Shown one piece after another: positions 42,931 to 61,900 of a DNA stretch of 64,000 nucleotides. How positions within the stretch are numbered: the stretch's first letter is position 1; every line of letters begins with the position of its first letter. The stretch covers positions 1 to 64,000 of the forward strand of contig CANNZV010001596.1 of NCBI GenBank assembly GCA_947561585.1. Reading direction: 5' to 3'. The DNA is from Caprella mutica. Its lineage: Eukaryota; Arthropoda; Malacostraca; Amphipoda; Caprellidae. Under the pieces are notes generated by a model that was not told where the DNA came from, did no database searches, and saw nothing but the letters and a program-made list of their open reading frames with translations. The translations under genes and the position numbers were made by a program.

Positions 42931-43055
42931 ATCCAATCAATTCATCAATCAATCAAATCAATTCACCAATCAATCAAATCAATTCACCAATCAATTCACC
43001 AATCAATTCATCAGTCAATCCAATCAACTCATCACTCATTCATTTCAATGCATAT
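42931..43055. repeat. CAATCAAT-type minisatellite
   Basis: TCAATTCACCAATCAATCAA and shortened forms repeat with steps of about 12 and 21 bases, then decay toward 43050. The two frames through it are artefacts of the repeat. Confidence 0.85.
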
Positions 43056-43117
43056 CCACTCAGTTCAAATACACCAAACACAATACCTTTAATAGGATTA
43101 ACAAACACCATCCTATA

Positions 43118-43806
43118 CAGTATCTAGAGGTATTAGATACAGTATCTAGAGGTATTAGATACAGTATCTAGAGGTATTAGATACATTACAGTATCTAGAG
43201 ATATTAGATACATTACAGTATATAGAGGTATTAGATACATTAAAGTATCTAGAGGTATTAGATACATTACAGTATATAGAGGTATTAGATACATTAAAGT
43301 ATCTAGAGGTATTAGATACATTAAAGTATCTAGAGGTATTAGATACAGTATCTAGAGGTATCAGATACAGTATCTAGAAGTATCAGATACAGTATCTAGA
43401 GGTATTAGATACAGTATCTAGAGGTATTAGATACAGTATCTAGAGGTATAAGATACAGTATCTAGAGGTATAAGATACAGTATCTAGAGGTATTAGATAC
43501 AGTATCTAGAGGTATTAGATACAGTATCTAGAGGTATAAGATACAGTATCTAGAAGTATTAGATACAGTATCTAGAGATATTAGATACAGTATCTAGAGA
43601 TATTAGATACAGTATCTAGAGGTATTAGATACAGTATCTAGAGATATTAGATACATAACTGTATCTAGAGGTATTAGATACAGTATCTAGAGGTATTAGA
43701 TACAGTATCTAGAGATATTAGATACATTACTGTATCTAGAGGTATTAGATACAATATCTAGAGATATTAGATACATTACTGTATCTAGAGGTATTAGATA
43801 CAGTAT
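43118..43806. repeat. 22-bp palindromic minisatellite, about 30 copies
   Basis: The unit AGTATCTAGAGGTATTAGAT plus AC is nearly self-complementary (GTATCTA / TAGATAC), and adjoining units create GATACAGTATC palindromes. Some units carry an extra ATTAC (27 bp). Variants GAGATATTA and GAGGTATAA occur in runs. Confidence 0.95.
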
Positions 43807-43918
43807 CGACAATGACAATATATAAGCAATTTATAATAAATCAATTAATAACCTTTAAATAAATTGAATTACAATTTTATTCTTCTGTCAATTACTGATA
43901 CTTATTAAAACCACCTTA
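43807..43918. other. short spacer
   Basis: About 110 bases of unique AT-rich sequence separate two arrays. Confidence 0.5.
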
Positions 43919-46900
43919 CAGTACAGTACACACTACACATAACACAGTACACACTACACATAACACAGTACACACTACACATAACACAGTACACACTACA
44001 CATAACACAGTACACACTACACATAACACAGTACACACTACACATAACACAGTACACACTACATATAACACAGTACACACTACACATAACACAGTACACA
44101 CTACACATAACACAGTACACACTACACATAACACAGTACACACTACATATAACACAGTACACACTACATATAACACAGTACACACTACACATAACACAGT
44201 ACACACTACACATAACACAGTACACACTACACATAACACAGTACACACTACATATAACACAGTACACACTACACATAACACAGTACACACTACATATAAC
44301 ACAGTACACACTACACATAACACAGTACACACTACATATAACACAGTACACACTACACAGTACATACTACATATAACACAGTACACACTACATATAACAC
44401 AGTACACACTACACAGTACATACTACATATAACACAGTACACACTACACATAACACAGTACACACTACACATAACACAGTACACACTACATATAACACAG
44501 TACACACTACACATAACACAGTACACACTACACATAACACAGTACACACTACACATAACACAGTACACACTACATATAACACAGTACACACTACACATAA
44601 CACAGTACACACTACATATAACACAGTACACACTACACATAACACAGTACACACTACATATAACACAGTACACACTACACAGTACATACTACATATAACA
44701 CAGTACACACTACATATAACACAGTACACACTACACAGTACATACTACATATAACACAGTACACACTACATATAACACAGTACACACTACATATAACACA
44801 GTACACACTACATATAACACAGTACACACTACACATAACACAGTACACACTACACATAACACAGTACACACTACATATAACACAGTACATACTACATATA
44901 ACACAGTACACACTACATATAACACAGTACACACTACATATAACACAGTACACACTACACATAACACAGTACACACTACATATAACACAGTACACACTAC
45001 ATATAACACAGTACACACTACACAGTACATACTACATATAACACAGTACACACTACATATAACACAGTACACACTACACATAACACAGTACACACTACAT
45101 ATAACACAGTACACACTACACATAACACAGTACACACTACACATAACACAGTACACACTACACATAACACAGTACACACTACATATAACACAGTACACAC
45201 TACACATAACACAGTACACACTACATATAACACAGTACACACTACACATAACACAGTACACACTACATATAACACAGTACACACTACACAGTACATACTA
45301 CATATAACACAGTACACACTACATATAACACAGTACACACTACACAGTACATACTACATATAACACAGTACACACTACACATAACACAGTACACACTACA
45401 CATAACACAGTACACACTACATATAACACAGTACACACTACACATAACACAGTACACACTACACATAACACAGTACACACTACACATAACACAGTACACA
45501 CTACATATAACACAGTACACACTACACATAACACAGTACACACTACATATAACACAGTACACACTACACATAACACAGTACACACTACATATAACACAGT
45601 ACACACTACACAGTACATACTACATATAACACAGTACACACTACATATAACACAGTACACACTACACAGTACATACTACATATAACACAGTACACACTAC
45701 ATATAACACAGTACACACTACATATAACACAGTACACACTACATATAACACAGTACACACTACACATAACACAGTACACACTACACATAACACAGTACAC
45801 ACTACATATAACACAGTACATACTACATATAACACAGTACACACTACATATAACACAGTACACACTACATATAACACAGTACACACTACACATAACACAG
45901 TACACACTACATATAACACAGTACACACTACATATAACACAGTACACACTACACAGTACATACTACATATAACACAGTACACACTACATATAACACAGTA
46001 CACACTACACATAACACAGTACACACTACACAGTACACACTACATATAACACAGTACACACTACACAGTACATACTACATATAACACAGTACACACTACA
46101 TATAACACAGTACACACTACACAGTACATACTACATATAACACAGTACACACTACATATAACACAGTACACACTACATATAACACAGTACACACTACATA
46201 TAACACAGTACACACTACACATAACACAGTACACACTACATATAACACAGTACACACTACATATAACACAGTACACACTACATATAACACAGTACACACT
46301 ACATATAACACAGTACACACTACATATAACACAGTACACACTACACATAACACAGTACACACTACACATAACACAGTACACACTACATATAACACAGTAC
46401 ACACTACACATAACACAGTACACACTACACATAACACAGTACACACTACATATAACACAGTACACACTACACATAACACAGTACACACTACATATAACAC
46501 AGTACACACTACATATAACACAGTACACACTACATATAACACAGTACACACTACACATAACACAGTACACACTACATATAACACAGTACACACTACATAT
46601 AACACAGTACACACTACATATAACACAGTACACACTACATATAACACAGTACACACTACACAGTACATACTACATATAACACAGTACACACTACATATAA
46701 CACAGTACACACTACACATAACACAGTACACACTACACAGTACATACTACATATAACACAGTACACACTACATATAACACAGTACACACTACATATAACA
46801 CAGTACACACTACACAGTACATACTACATATAACACAGTACACACTACATATAACACAGTACACACTACACATAACACAGTACACACTACACATAACACA

Positions 46901-49900
46901 GTACACACTACATATAACACAGTACATACTACATATAACACAGTACACACTACATATAACACAGTACACACTACACAGTACATACTACATATAACACAGT
47001 ACACACTACATATAACACAGTACACACTACACATAACACAGTACACACTACACAGTACATACTACATATAACACAGTACACACTACATATAACACAGTAC
47101 ACACTACATATAACACAGTACACACTACACAGTACATACTACATATAACACAGTACACACTACATATAACACAGTACACACTACACATAACACAGTACAC
47201 ACTACACATAACACAGTACACACTACACATAACACAGTACACACTACACATAACACAGTACACACTACATATAACACAGTACACACTACACATAACACAG
47301 TACACACTACACATAACACAGTACACACTACATATAACACAGTACACACTACACATAACACAGTACACACTACATATAACACAGTACACACTACACAGTA
47401 CATACTACATATAACACAGTACACACTACATATAACACAGTACACACTACATATAACACAGTACACACTACACAGTACATACTACATATAACACAGTACA
47501 CACTACATATAACACAGTACACACTACACATAACACAGTACACACTACACATAACACAGTACACACTACACATAACACAGTACACACTACACATAACACA
47601 GTACACACTACATATAACACAGTACACACTACACATAACACAGTACACACTACACATAACACAGTACACACTACATATAACACAGTACACACTACACATA
47701 ACACAGTACACACTACATATAACACAGTACACACTACATATAACACAGTACACACTACATATAACACAGTACACACTACACATAACACAGTACACACTAC
47801 ATATAACACAGTACACATAACACAGTACACACTACACATAACACAGTACACACTACACATAACACAGTACACACTACATATAACACAGTACACACTACAT
47901 ATAACACAGTACACATAACACAGTACACACTACATATAACACAGTACACACTACACATAACACAGTACACACTACACATAACACAGTACACACTACACAT
48001 AACACAGTACACACTACATATAACACAGTACACACTACATATAACACAGTACACACTACATATAACACAGTACACACTACATATAACACAGTACACACTA
48101 CATATAACACAGTACACACTACACATAACACAGTACACACTACACATAACACAGTACACACTACATATAACACAGTACACACTACATATAACACAGTACA
48201 CACTACATATAACACAGTACACACTACATATAACACAGTACACAGTACACATAACACAGTACACACTACACATAACACAGTACACACTACACATAACACA
48301 GTACACACTACATATAACACAGTACACACTACATATAACACAGTACACAGTACACATAACACAGTACACACTACATATAACACAGTACACACTACATATA
48401 ACACAGTACACACTACATATAACACAGTACACACTACACATAACACAGTACACACTACATATAACACAGTACACACTACACATAACACAGTACACACTAC
48501 ATATAACACAGTACACACTACACATAACACAGTACACACTACACATAACACAGTACACACTACATATAACACAGTACACACTACATATAACACAGTACAC
48601 ACTACATATAACACAGTACACACTACACATAACACAGTACACACTACACATAACACAGTACACACTACATATAACACAGTACACACTACATATAACACAG
48701 TACACACTACATATAACACAGTACACACTACACATAACACAGTACACACTACATATAACACAGTACACACTACACATAACACAGTACACACTACATATAA
48801 CACAGTACACACTACACATAACACAGTACACACTACACATAACACAGTACACACTACATATAACACAGTACACACTACATATAACACAGTACACACTACA
48901 TATAACACAGTACACACTACACATAACACAGTACACACTACATATAACACAGTACACACTACATATAACACAGTACACACTACATATAACACAGTACACA
49001 CTACATATAACACAGTACACACTACATATAACACAGTACACACTACACATAACACAGTACACACTACATATAACACAGTACACACTACATATAACACAGT
49101 ACACATAACACAGTACACACTACATATAACACAGTACACATAACACAGTACACACTACACATAACACAGTACACACTACATATAACACAGTACACACTAC
49201 ATATAACACAGTACACATAACACAGTACACACTACATATAACACAGTACACACTACACATAACACAGTACACACTACATATAACACAGTACACACTACAC
49301 ATAACACAGTACACACTACATATAACACAGTACACACTACATATAACACAGTACACACTACATATAACACAGTACACACTACACATAACACAGTACACAC
49401 TACATATAACACAGTACACACTACACATAACACAGTACACACTACATATAACACAGTACACACTACATATAACACAGTACACACTACACATAACACAGTA
49501 CACACTACATATAACACAGTACACACTACATATAACACAGTACACACTACATATAACACAGTACACACTACACATAACACAGTACACACTACATATAACA
49601 CAGTACACACTACACATAACACAGTACACACTACACATAACACAGTACACACTACATATAACACAGTACACACTACACATAACACAGTACACACTACATA
49701 TAACACAGTACACACTACATATAACACAGTACACACTACATATAACACAGTACACACTACACATAACACAGTACACACTACATATAACACAGTACACACT
49801 ACATATAACACAGTACACATAACACAGTACACACTACATATAACACAGTACACACTACACATAACACAGTACACACTACACATAACACAGTACACACTAC

Positions 49901-52900
49901 ACATAACACAGTACACACTACATATAACACAGTACACACTACATATAACACAGTACACACTACATATAACACAGTACACACTACATATAACACAGTACAC
50001 ACTACATATAACACAGTACACACTACACATAACACAGTACACACTACACATAACACAGTACACACTACATATAACACAGTACACACTACATATAACACAG
50101 TACACACTACATATAACACAGTACACACTACATATAACACAGTACACAGTACACATAACACAGTACACACTACACATAACACAGTACACACTACACATAA
50201 CACAGTACACACTACATATAACACAGTACACACTACATATAACACAGTACACAGTACACATAACACAGTACACACTACATATAACACAGTACACACTACA
50301 TATAACACAGTACACACTACATATAACACAGTACACACTACACATAACACAGTACACACTACATATAACACAGTACACACTACACATAACACAGTACACA
50401 CTACATATAACACAGTACACACTACACATAACACAGTACACACTACACATAACACAGTACACACTACATATAACACAGTACACACTACATATAACACAGT
50501 ACACACTACATATAACACAGTACACACTACACATAACACAGTACACACTACACATAACACAGTACACACTACATATAACACAGTACACACTACATATAAC
50601 ACAGTACACACTACATATAACACAGTACACACTACACATAACACAGTACACACTACATATAACACAGTACACACTACACATAACACAGTACACACTACAT
50701 ATAACACAGTACACACTACACATAACACAGTACACACTACACATAACACAGTACACACTACATATAACACAGTACACACTACATATAACACAGTACACAC
50801 TACATATAACACAGTACACACTACACATAACACAGTACACACTACATATAACACAGTACACACTACATATAACACAGTACACACTACATATAACACAGTA
50901 CACACTACATATAACACAGTACACACTACATATAACACAGTACACACTACACATAACACAGTACACACTACATATAACACAGTACACACTACATATAACA
51001 CAGTACACATAACACAGTACACACTACATATAACACAGTACACATAACACAGTACACACTACACATAACACAGTACACACTACATATAACACAGTACACA
51101 CTACATATAACACAGTACACATAACACAGTACACACTACATATAACACAGTACACACTACACATAACACAGTACACACTACATATAACACAGTACACACT
51201 ACACATAACACAGTACACACTACATATAACACAGTACACACTACATATAACACAGTACACACTACATATAACACAGTACACACTACACATAACACAGTAC
51301 ACACTACACATAACACAGTACACACTACATATAACACAGTACACACTACACATAACACAGTACACACTACATATAACACAGTACACACTACATATAACAC
51401 AGTACACACTACACATAACACAGTACACACTACATATAACACAGTACACACTACATATAACACAGTACACACTACACATAACACAGTACACACTACATAT
51501 AACACAGTACACACTACATATAACACAGTACACACTACACATAACACAGTACACACTACATATAACACAGTACACACTACATATAACACAGTACACATAA
51601 CACAGTACACACTACATATAACACAGTACAAATAACACAGTACACACTACACATAACACAGTACACACTACATATAACACAGTACACACTACATATAACA
51701 CAGTACACATAACACAGTACACACTACATATAACACAGTACACACTACACATAACACAGTACACACTACATATAACACAGTACACACTACACATAACACA
51801 GTACACACTACATATAACACAGTACACACTACACATAACACAGTACACACTACATATAACACAGTACACACTACACATAACACAGTACACACTACATATA
51901 ACACAGTACACACTACACATAACACAGTACACACTACATATAACACAGTACACACTACACATAACACAGTACACACTACATATAACACAGTACACACTAC
52001 ATATAACACAGTACACACTACACATAACACAGTACACACTACATATAACACAGTACACACTACATATAACACAGTACACATAACACAGTACACACTACAT
52101 ATAACACAGTACACATAACACAGTACACACTACACATAACACAGTACACACTACATATAACACAGTACACACTACATATAACACAGTACACATAACACAG
52201 TACACACTACATATAACACAGTACACACTACACATAACACAGTACACACTACATATAACACAGTACACACTACACATAACACAGTACACACTACATATAA
52301 CACAGTACACACTACACATAACACAGTACACACTACACATAACACAGTACACACTACATATAACACAGTACACACTACATATAACACAGTACACACTACA
52401 TATAACACAGTACACACTACACATAACACAGTACACACTACATATAACACAGTACACACTACATATAACACAGTACACACTACACATAACACAGTACACA
52501 CTACATATAACACAGTACACACTACATATAACACAGTACACATAACACAGTACACACTACATATAACACAGTACACATAACACAGTACACACTACACATA
52601 ACACAGTACACACTACATATAACACAGTACACACTACATATAACACAGTACACATAACACAGTACACACTACATATAACACAGTACACACTACACATAAC
52701 ACAGTACACACTACATATAACACAGTACACACTACACATAACACAGTACACACTACATATAACACAGTACACACTACATATAACACAGTACACACTACAT
52801 ATAACACAGTACACACTACACATAACACAGTACACACTACATATAACACAGTACACACTACACATAACACAGTACACACTACATATAACACAGTACACAC

Positions 52901-55900
52901 TACATATAACACAGTACACACTACACATAACACAGTACACACTACATATAACACAGTACACACTACATATAACACAGTACACACTACATATAACACAGTA
53001 CACACTACACATAACACAGTACACACTACATATAACACAGTACACACTACATATAACACAGTACACACTACACATAACACAGTACACACTACATATAACA
53101 CAGTACACACTACATATAACACAGTACACATAACACAGTACACACTACATATAACACAGTACACATAACACAGTACACACTACACATAACACAGTACACA
53201 CTACATATAACACAGTACACACTACATATAACACAGTACACATAACACAGTACACACTACATATAACACAGTACACACTACACATAACACAGTACACACT
53301 ACATATAACACAGTACACACTACACATAACACAGTACACACTACATATAACACAGTACACACTACATATAACACAGTACACACTACATATAACACAGTAC
53401 ACACTACACATAACACAGTACACACTACATATAACACAGTACACACTACACATAACACAGTACATACTACATATAACACAGTACACACTACACAGTACAT
53501 ACTACATATAACACAGTACACACTACATATAACACAGTACACACTACACAGTACATACTACATATAACACAGTACACACTACATATAACACAGTACACAC
53601 TACACAGTACATACTACATATAACACAGTACACACTACATATAACACAGTACACACTACATATAACACAGTACACACTACATATAACACAGTACACACTA
53701 CACATAACACAGTACACACTACATATAACACAGTACACACTACATATAACACAGTACACACTACATATAACACAGTACACACTACATATAACACAGTACA
53801 CACTACATATAACACAGTACACACTACACATAACACAGTACACACTACATATAACACAGTACACACTACACATAACACAGTACACACTACATATAACACA
53901 GTACACACTACATATAACACAGTACACACTACATATAACACAGTACACACTACATATAACACAGTACACACTACATATAACACAGTACACACTACACATA
54001 ACACAGTACACACTACATATAACACAGTACACACTACACATAACACAGTACACACTACATATAACACAGTACACACTACATATAACACAGTACACACTAC
54101 ATATAACACAGTACACACTACACAGTACATACTACATATAACACAGTACACACTACATATAACACAGTACACACTACACATAACACAGTACACACTACAC
54201 AGTACATACTACATATAACACAGTACACACTACATATAACACAGTACACACTACATATAACACAGTACACACTACACAGTACATACTACATATAACACAG
54301 TACACACTACATATAACACAGTACACACTACACATAACACAGTACACACTACACATAACACAGTACACACTACATATAACACAGTACATACTACATATAA
54401 CACAGTACACACTACATATAACACAGTACACACTACATATAACACAGTACACACTACACATAACACAGTACACACTACATATAACACAGTACACACTACA
54501 TATAACACAGTACACACTACACAGTACATACTACATATAACACAGTACACACTACATATAACACAGTACACACTACACATAACACAGTACACACTACACA
54601 GTACACACTACATATAACACAGTACACACTACACAGTACATACTACATATAACACAGTACACACTACATATAACACAGTACACACTACACAGTACATACT
54701 ACATATAACACAGTACACACTACATATAACACAGTACACACTACATATAACACAGTACACACTACATATAACACAGTACACACTACACATAACACAGTAC
54801 ACACTACATATAACACAGTACACACTACATATAACACAGTACACACTACATATAACACAGTACACACTACATATAACACAGTACACACTACATATAACAC
54901 AGTACACACTACACATAACACAGTACACACTACACATAACACAGTACACACTACATATAACACAGTACACACTACACATAACACAGTACACACTACACAT
55001 AACACAGTACACACTACATATAACACAGTACACACTACACATAACACAGTACACACTACATATAACACAGTACACACTACATATAACACAGTACACACTA
55101 CATATAACACAATACACACTACACATAACACAGTACACACTACATATAACACAGTACACACTACATATAACACAGTACACACTACATATAACACAGTACA
55201 CACTACATATAACACAGTACACACTACACAGTACATACTACATATAACACAGTACACACTACATATAACACAGTACACACTACACATAACACAGTACACA
55301 CTACACAGTACATACTACATATAACACAGTACACACTACATATAACACAGTACACACTACATATAACACAGTACACACTACACAGTACATACTACATATA
55401 ACACAGTACACACTACATATAACACAGTACACACTACACATAACACAGTACACACTACACATAACACAGTACACACTACATATAACACAGTACATACTAC
55501 ATATAACACAGTACACACTACATATAACACAGTACACACTACACAGTACATACTACATATAACACAGTACACACTACATATAACACAGTACACACTACAC
55601 ATAACACAGTACACACTACACAGTACATACTACATATAACACAGTACACACTACATATAACACAGTACACACTACATATAACACAGTACACACTACACAG
55701 TACATACTACATATAACACAGTACACACTACATATAACACAGTACACACTACACATAACACAGTACACACTACACATAACACAGTACACACTACACATAA
55801 CACAGTACACACTACACATAACACAGTACACACTACATATAACACAGTACACACTACACATAACACAGTACACACTACACATAACACAGTACACACTACA

Positions 55901-58900
55901 TATAACACAGTACACACTACACATAACACAGTACACACTACATATAACACAGTACACACTACACAGTACATACTACATATAACACAGTACACACTACATA
56001 TAACACAGTACACACTACATATAACACAGTACACACTACACAGTACATACTACATATAACACAGTACACACTACATATAACACAGTACACACTACACATA
56101 ACACAGTACACACTACACATAACACAGTACACACTACACATAACACAGTACACACTACACATAACACAGTACACACTACATATAACACAGTACACACTAC
56201 ACATAACACAGTACACACTACACATAACACAGTACACACTACATATAACACAGTACACACTACACATAACACAGTACACACTACATATAACACAGTACAC
56301 ACTACATATAACACAGTACACACTACATATAACACAGTACACACTACACATAACACAGTACACACTACATATAACACAGTACACATAACACAGTACACAC
56401 TACACATAACACAGTACACACTACACATAACACAGTACACACTACATATAACACAGTACACACTACATATAACACAGTACACATAACACAGTACACACTA
56501 CATATAACACAGTACACACTACACATAACACAGTACACACTACACATAACACAGTACACACTACACATAACACAGTACACACTACATATAACACAGTACA
56601 CACTACATATAACACAGTACACACTACATATAACACAGTACACACTACATATAACACAGTACACACTACATATAACACAGTACACACTACACATAACACA
56701 GTACACACTACACATAACACAGTACACACTACATATAACACAGTACACACTACATATAACACAGTACACACTACATATAACACAGTACACACTACATATA
56801 ACACAGTACACAGTACACATAACACAGTACACACTACACATAACACAGTACACACTACACATAACACAGTACACACTACATATAACACAGTACACACTAC
56901 ATATAACACAGTACACAGTACACATAACACAGTACACACTACATATAACACAGTACACACTACATATAACACACTACACACTACATATAACACAGTACAC
57001 ACTACACATAACACAGTACACACTACATATAACACAGTACACACTACACATAACACAGTACACACTACATATAACACAGTACACACTACACATAACACAG
57101 TACACACTACACATAACACAGTACACACTACATATAACACAGTACACACTACATATAACACAGTACACACTACATATAACACAGTACACACTACACATAA
57201 CACAGTACACACTACACATAACACAGTACACACTACATATAACACAGTACACACTACATATAACACAGTACACACTACATATAACACAGTACACACTACA
57301 CATAACACAGTACACACTACATATAACACAGTACACACTACACATAACACAGTACACACTACATATAACACAGTACACACTACACATAACACAGTACACA
57401 CTACACATAACACAGTACACACTACATATAACACAGTACACACTACATATAACACAGTACACACTACATATAACACAGTACACACTACACATAACACAGT
57501 ACACACTACATATAACACAGTACACACTACATATAACACAGTACACACTACATATAACACAGTACACACTACATATAACACAGTACACACTACATATAAC
57601 ACAGTACACACTACACATAACACAGTACACACTACATATAACACAGTACACACTACATATAACACAGTACACATAACACAGTACACACTACATATAACAC
57701 AGTACACATAACACAGTACACACTACACATAACACAGTACACACTACATATAACACAGTACACACTACATATAACACAGTACACATAACACAGTACACAC
57801 TACATATAACACAGTACACACTACACATAACACAGTACACACTACATATAACACAGTACACACTACACATAACACAGTACACACTACATATAACACAGTA
57901 CACACTACATATAACACAGTACACACTACATATAACACAGTACACACTACACATAACACAGTACACACTACATATAACACAGTACACACTACACATAACA
58001 CAGTACACACTACATATAACACAGTACACACTACATATAACACAGTACACACTACACATAACACAGTACACACTACATATAACACAGTACACACTACATA
58101 TAACACAGTACACACTACATATAACACAGTACACACTACACATAACACAGTACACACTACATATAACACAGTACACACTACACATAACACAGTACACACT
58201 ACACATAACACAGTACACACTACATATAACACAGTACACACTACACATAACACAGTACACACTACATATAACACAGTACACACTACATATAACACAGTAC
58301 ACACTACATATAACACAGTACACACTACACATAACACAGTACACACTACATATAACACAGTACACACTACATATAACACAGTACACATAACACAGTACAC
58401 ACTACATATAACACAGTACACACTACACATAACACAGTACACACTACACATAACACAGTACACACTACACATAACACAGTACACACTACATATAACACAG
58501 TACACACTACATATAACACAGTACACACTACATATAACACAGTACACACTACATATAACACAGTACACACTACATATAACACAGTACACACTACACATAA
58601 CACAGTACACACTACACATAACACAGTACACACTACATATAACACAGTACACACTACATATAACACAGTACACACTACATATAACACAGTACACACTACA
58701 TATAACACAGTACACAGTACACATAACACAGTACACACTACACATAACACAGTACACACTACACATAACACAGTACACACTACATATAACACAGTACACA
58801 CTACATATAACACAGTACACAGTACACATAACACAGTACACACTACATATAACACAGTACACACTACATATAACACAGTACACACTACATATAACACAGT

Positions 58901-61900
58901 ACACACTACACATAACACAGTACACACTACATATAACACAGTACACACTACACATAACACAGTACACACTACATATAACACAGTACACACTACACATAAC
59001 ACAGTACACACTACACATAACACAGTACACACTACATATAACACAGTACACACTACATATAACACAGTACACACTACACATAACACAGTACACACTACAC
59101 ATAACACAGTACACACTACATATAACACAGTACACACTACATATAACACAGTACACACTACATATAACACAGTACACACTACACATAACACAGTACACAC
59201 TACATATAACACAGTACACACTACACATAACACAGTACACACTACATATAACACAGTACACACTACACATAACACAGTACACACTACACATAACACAGTA
59301 CACACTACATATAACACAGTACACACTACATATAACACAGTACACACTACATATAACACAGTACACACTACACATAACACAGTACACACTACATATAACA
59401 CAGTACACACTACATATAACACAGTACACACTACATATAACACAGTACACACTACATATAACACAGTACACACTACATATAACACAGTACACACTACACA
59501 TAACACAGTACACACTACATATAACACAGTACACACTACATATAACACAGTACACATAACACAGTACACACTACATATAACACAGTACACATAACACAGT
59601 ACACACTACACATAACACAGTACACACTACATATAACACAGTACACACTACATATAACACAGTACACATAACACAGTACACACTACATATAACACAGTAC
59701 ACACTACACATAACACAGTACACACTACATATAACACAGTACACACTACACATAACACAGTACACACTACATATAACACAGTACACACTACATATAACAC
59801 AGTACACACTACATATAACACAGTACACACTACACATAACACAGTACACACTACATATAACACAGTACACACTACACATAACACAGTACACACTACATAT
59901 AACACAGTACACACTACATATAACACAGTACACACTACACATAACACAGTACACACTACATATAACACAGTACACACTACATATAACACAGTACACACTA
60001 CATATAACACAGTACACACTACATATAACACAGTACACACTACATATAACACAGTACACACTACATATAACACAGTACACACTACACATAACACAGTACA
60101 CACTACATATAACACAGTACACACTACATATAACACAGTACACATAACACAGTACACACTACATATAACACAGTACACATAACACAGTACACACTACACA
60201 TAACACAGTACACACTACATATAACACAGTACACACTACATATAACACAGTACACATAACACAGTACACACTACATATAACACAGTACACACTACACATA
60301 ACACAGTACACACTACATATAACACAGTACACACTACACATAACACAGTACACACTACATATAACACAGTACACACTACATATAACACAGTACACACTAC
60401 ATATAACACAGTACACACTACACATAACACAGTACACACTACATATAACACAGTACACACTACACATAACACAGTACACACTACATATAACACAGTACAC
60501 ACTACATATAACACAGTACACACTACACATAACACAGTACACACTACATATAACACAGTACACACTACATATAACACAGTACACATAACACAGTACACAC
60601 TACATATAACACAGTACACATAACACAGTACACACTACACATAACACAGTACACACTACATATAACACAGTACACACTACATATAACACAGTACACATAA
60701 CACAGTACACACTACATATAACACAGTACACACTACACATAACACAGTACACACTACATATAACACAGTACACACTACACATAACACAGTACACACTACA
60801 TATAACACAGTACACACTACACATAACACAGTACACACTACACATAACACAGTACACACTACATATAACACAGTACACACTACATATAACACAGTACACA
60901 CTACATATAACACAGTACACACTACACATAACACAGTACACACTACATATAACACAGTACACACTACATATAACACAGTACACACTACACATAACACAGT
61001 ACACACTACATATAACACAGTACACACTACATATAACACAGTACACATAACACAGTACACACTACATATAACACAGTACACATAACACAGTACACACTAC
61101 ACATAACACAGTACACACTACATATAACACAGTACACACTACATATAACACAGTACACATAACACAGTACACACTACATATAACACAGTACACACTACAC
61201 ATAACACAGTACACACTACATATAACACAGTACACACTACACATAACACAGTACACACTACATATAACACAGTACACACTACATATAACACAGTACACAC
61301 TACATATAACACAGTACACACTACACATAACACAGTACACACTACATATAACACAGTACACACTACACATAACACAGTACACACTACATATAACACAGTA
61401 CACACTACATATAACACAGTACACACTACACATAACACAGTACACACTACATATAACACAGTACACACTACATATAACACAGTACACACTACATATAACA
61501 CAGTACACACTAAACATAACACAGTACACACTACATATAACACAGTACACACTACATATAACACAGTACACACTACACATAACACAGTACACACTACATA
61601 TAACACAGTACACACTACATATAACACAGTACACATAACACAGTACACACTACATATAACACAGTACACATAACACAGTACACACTACACATAACACAGT
61701 ACACACTACATATAACACAGTACACACTACATATAACACAGTACACATAACACAGTACACACTACATATAACACAGTACACACTACACATAACACAGTAC
61801 ACACTACATATAACACAGTACACACTACACATAACACAGTACACACTACATATAACACAGTACACACTACATATAACACAGTACACACTACATATAACAC

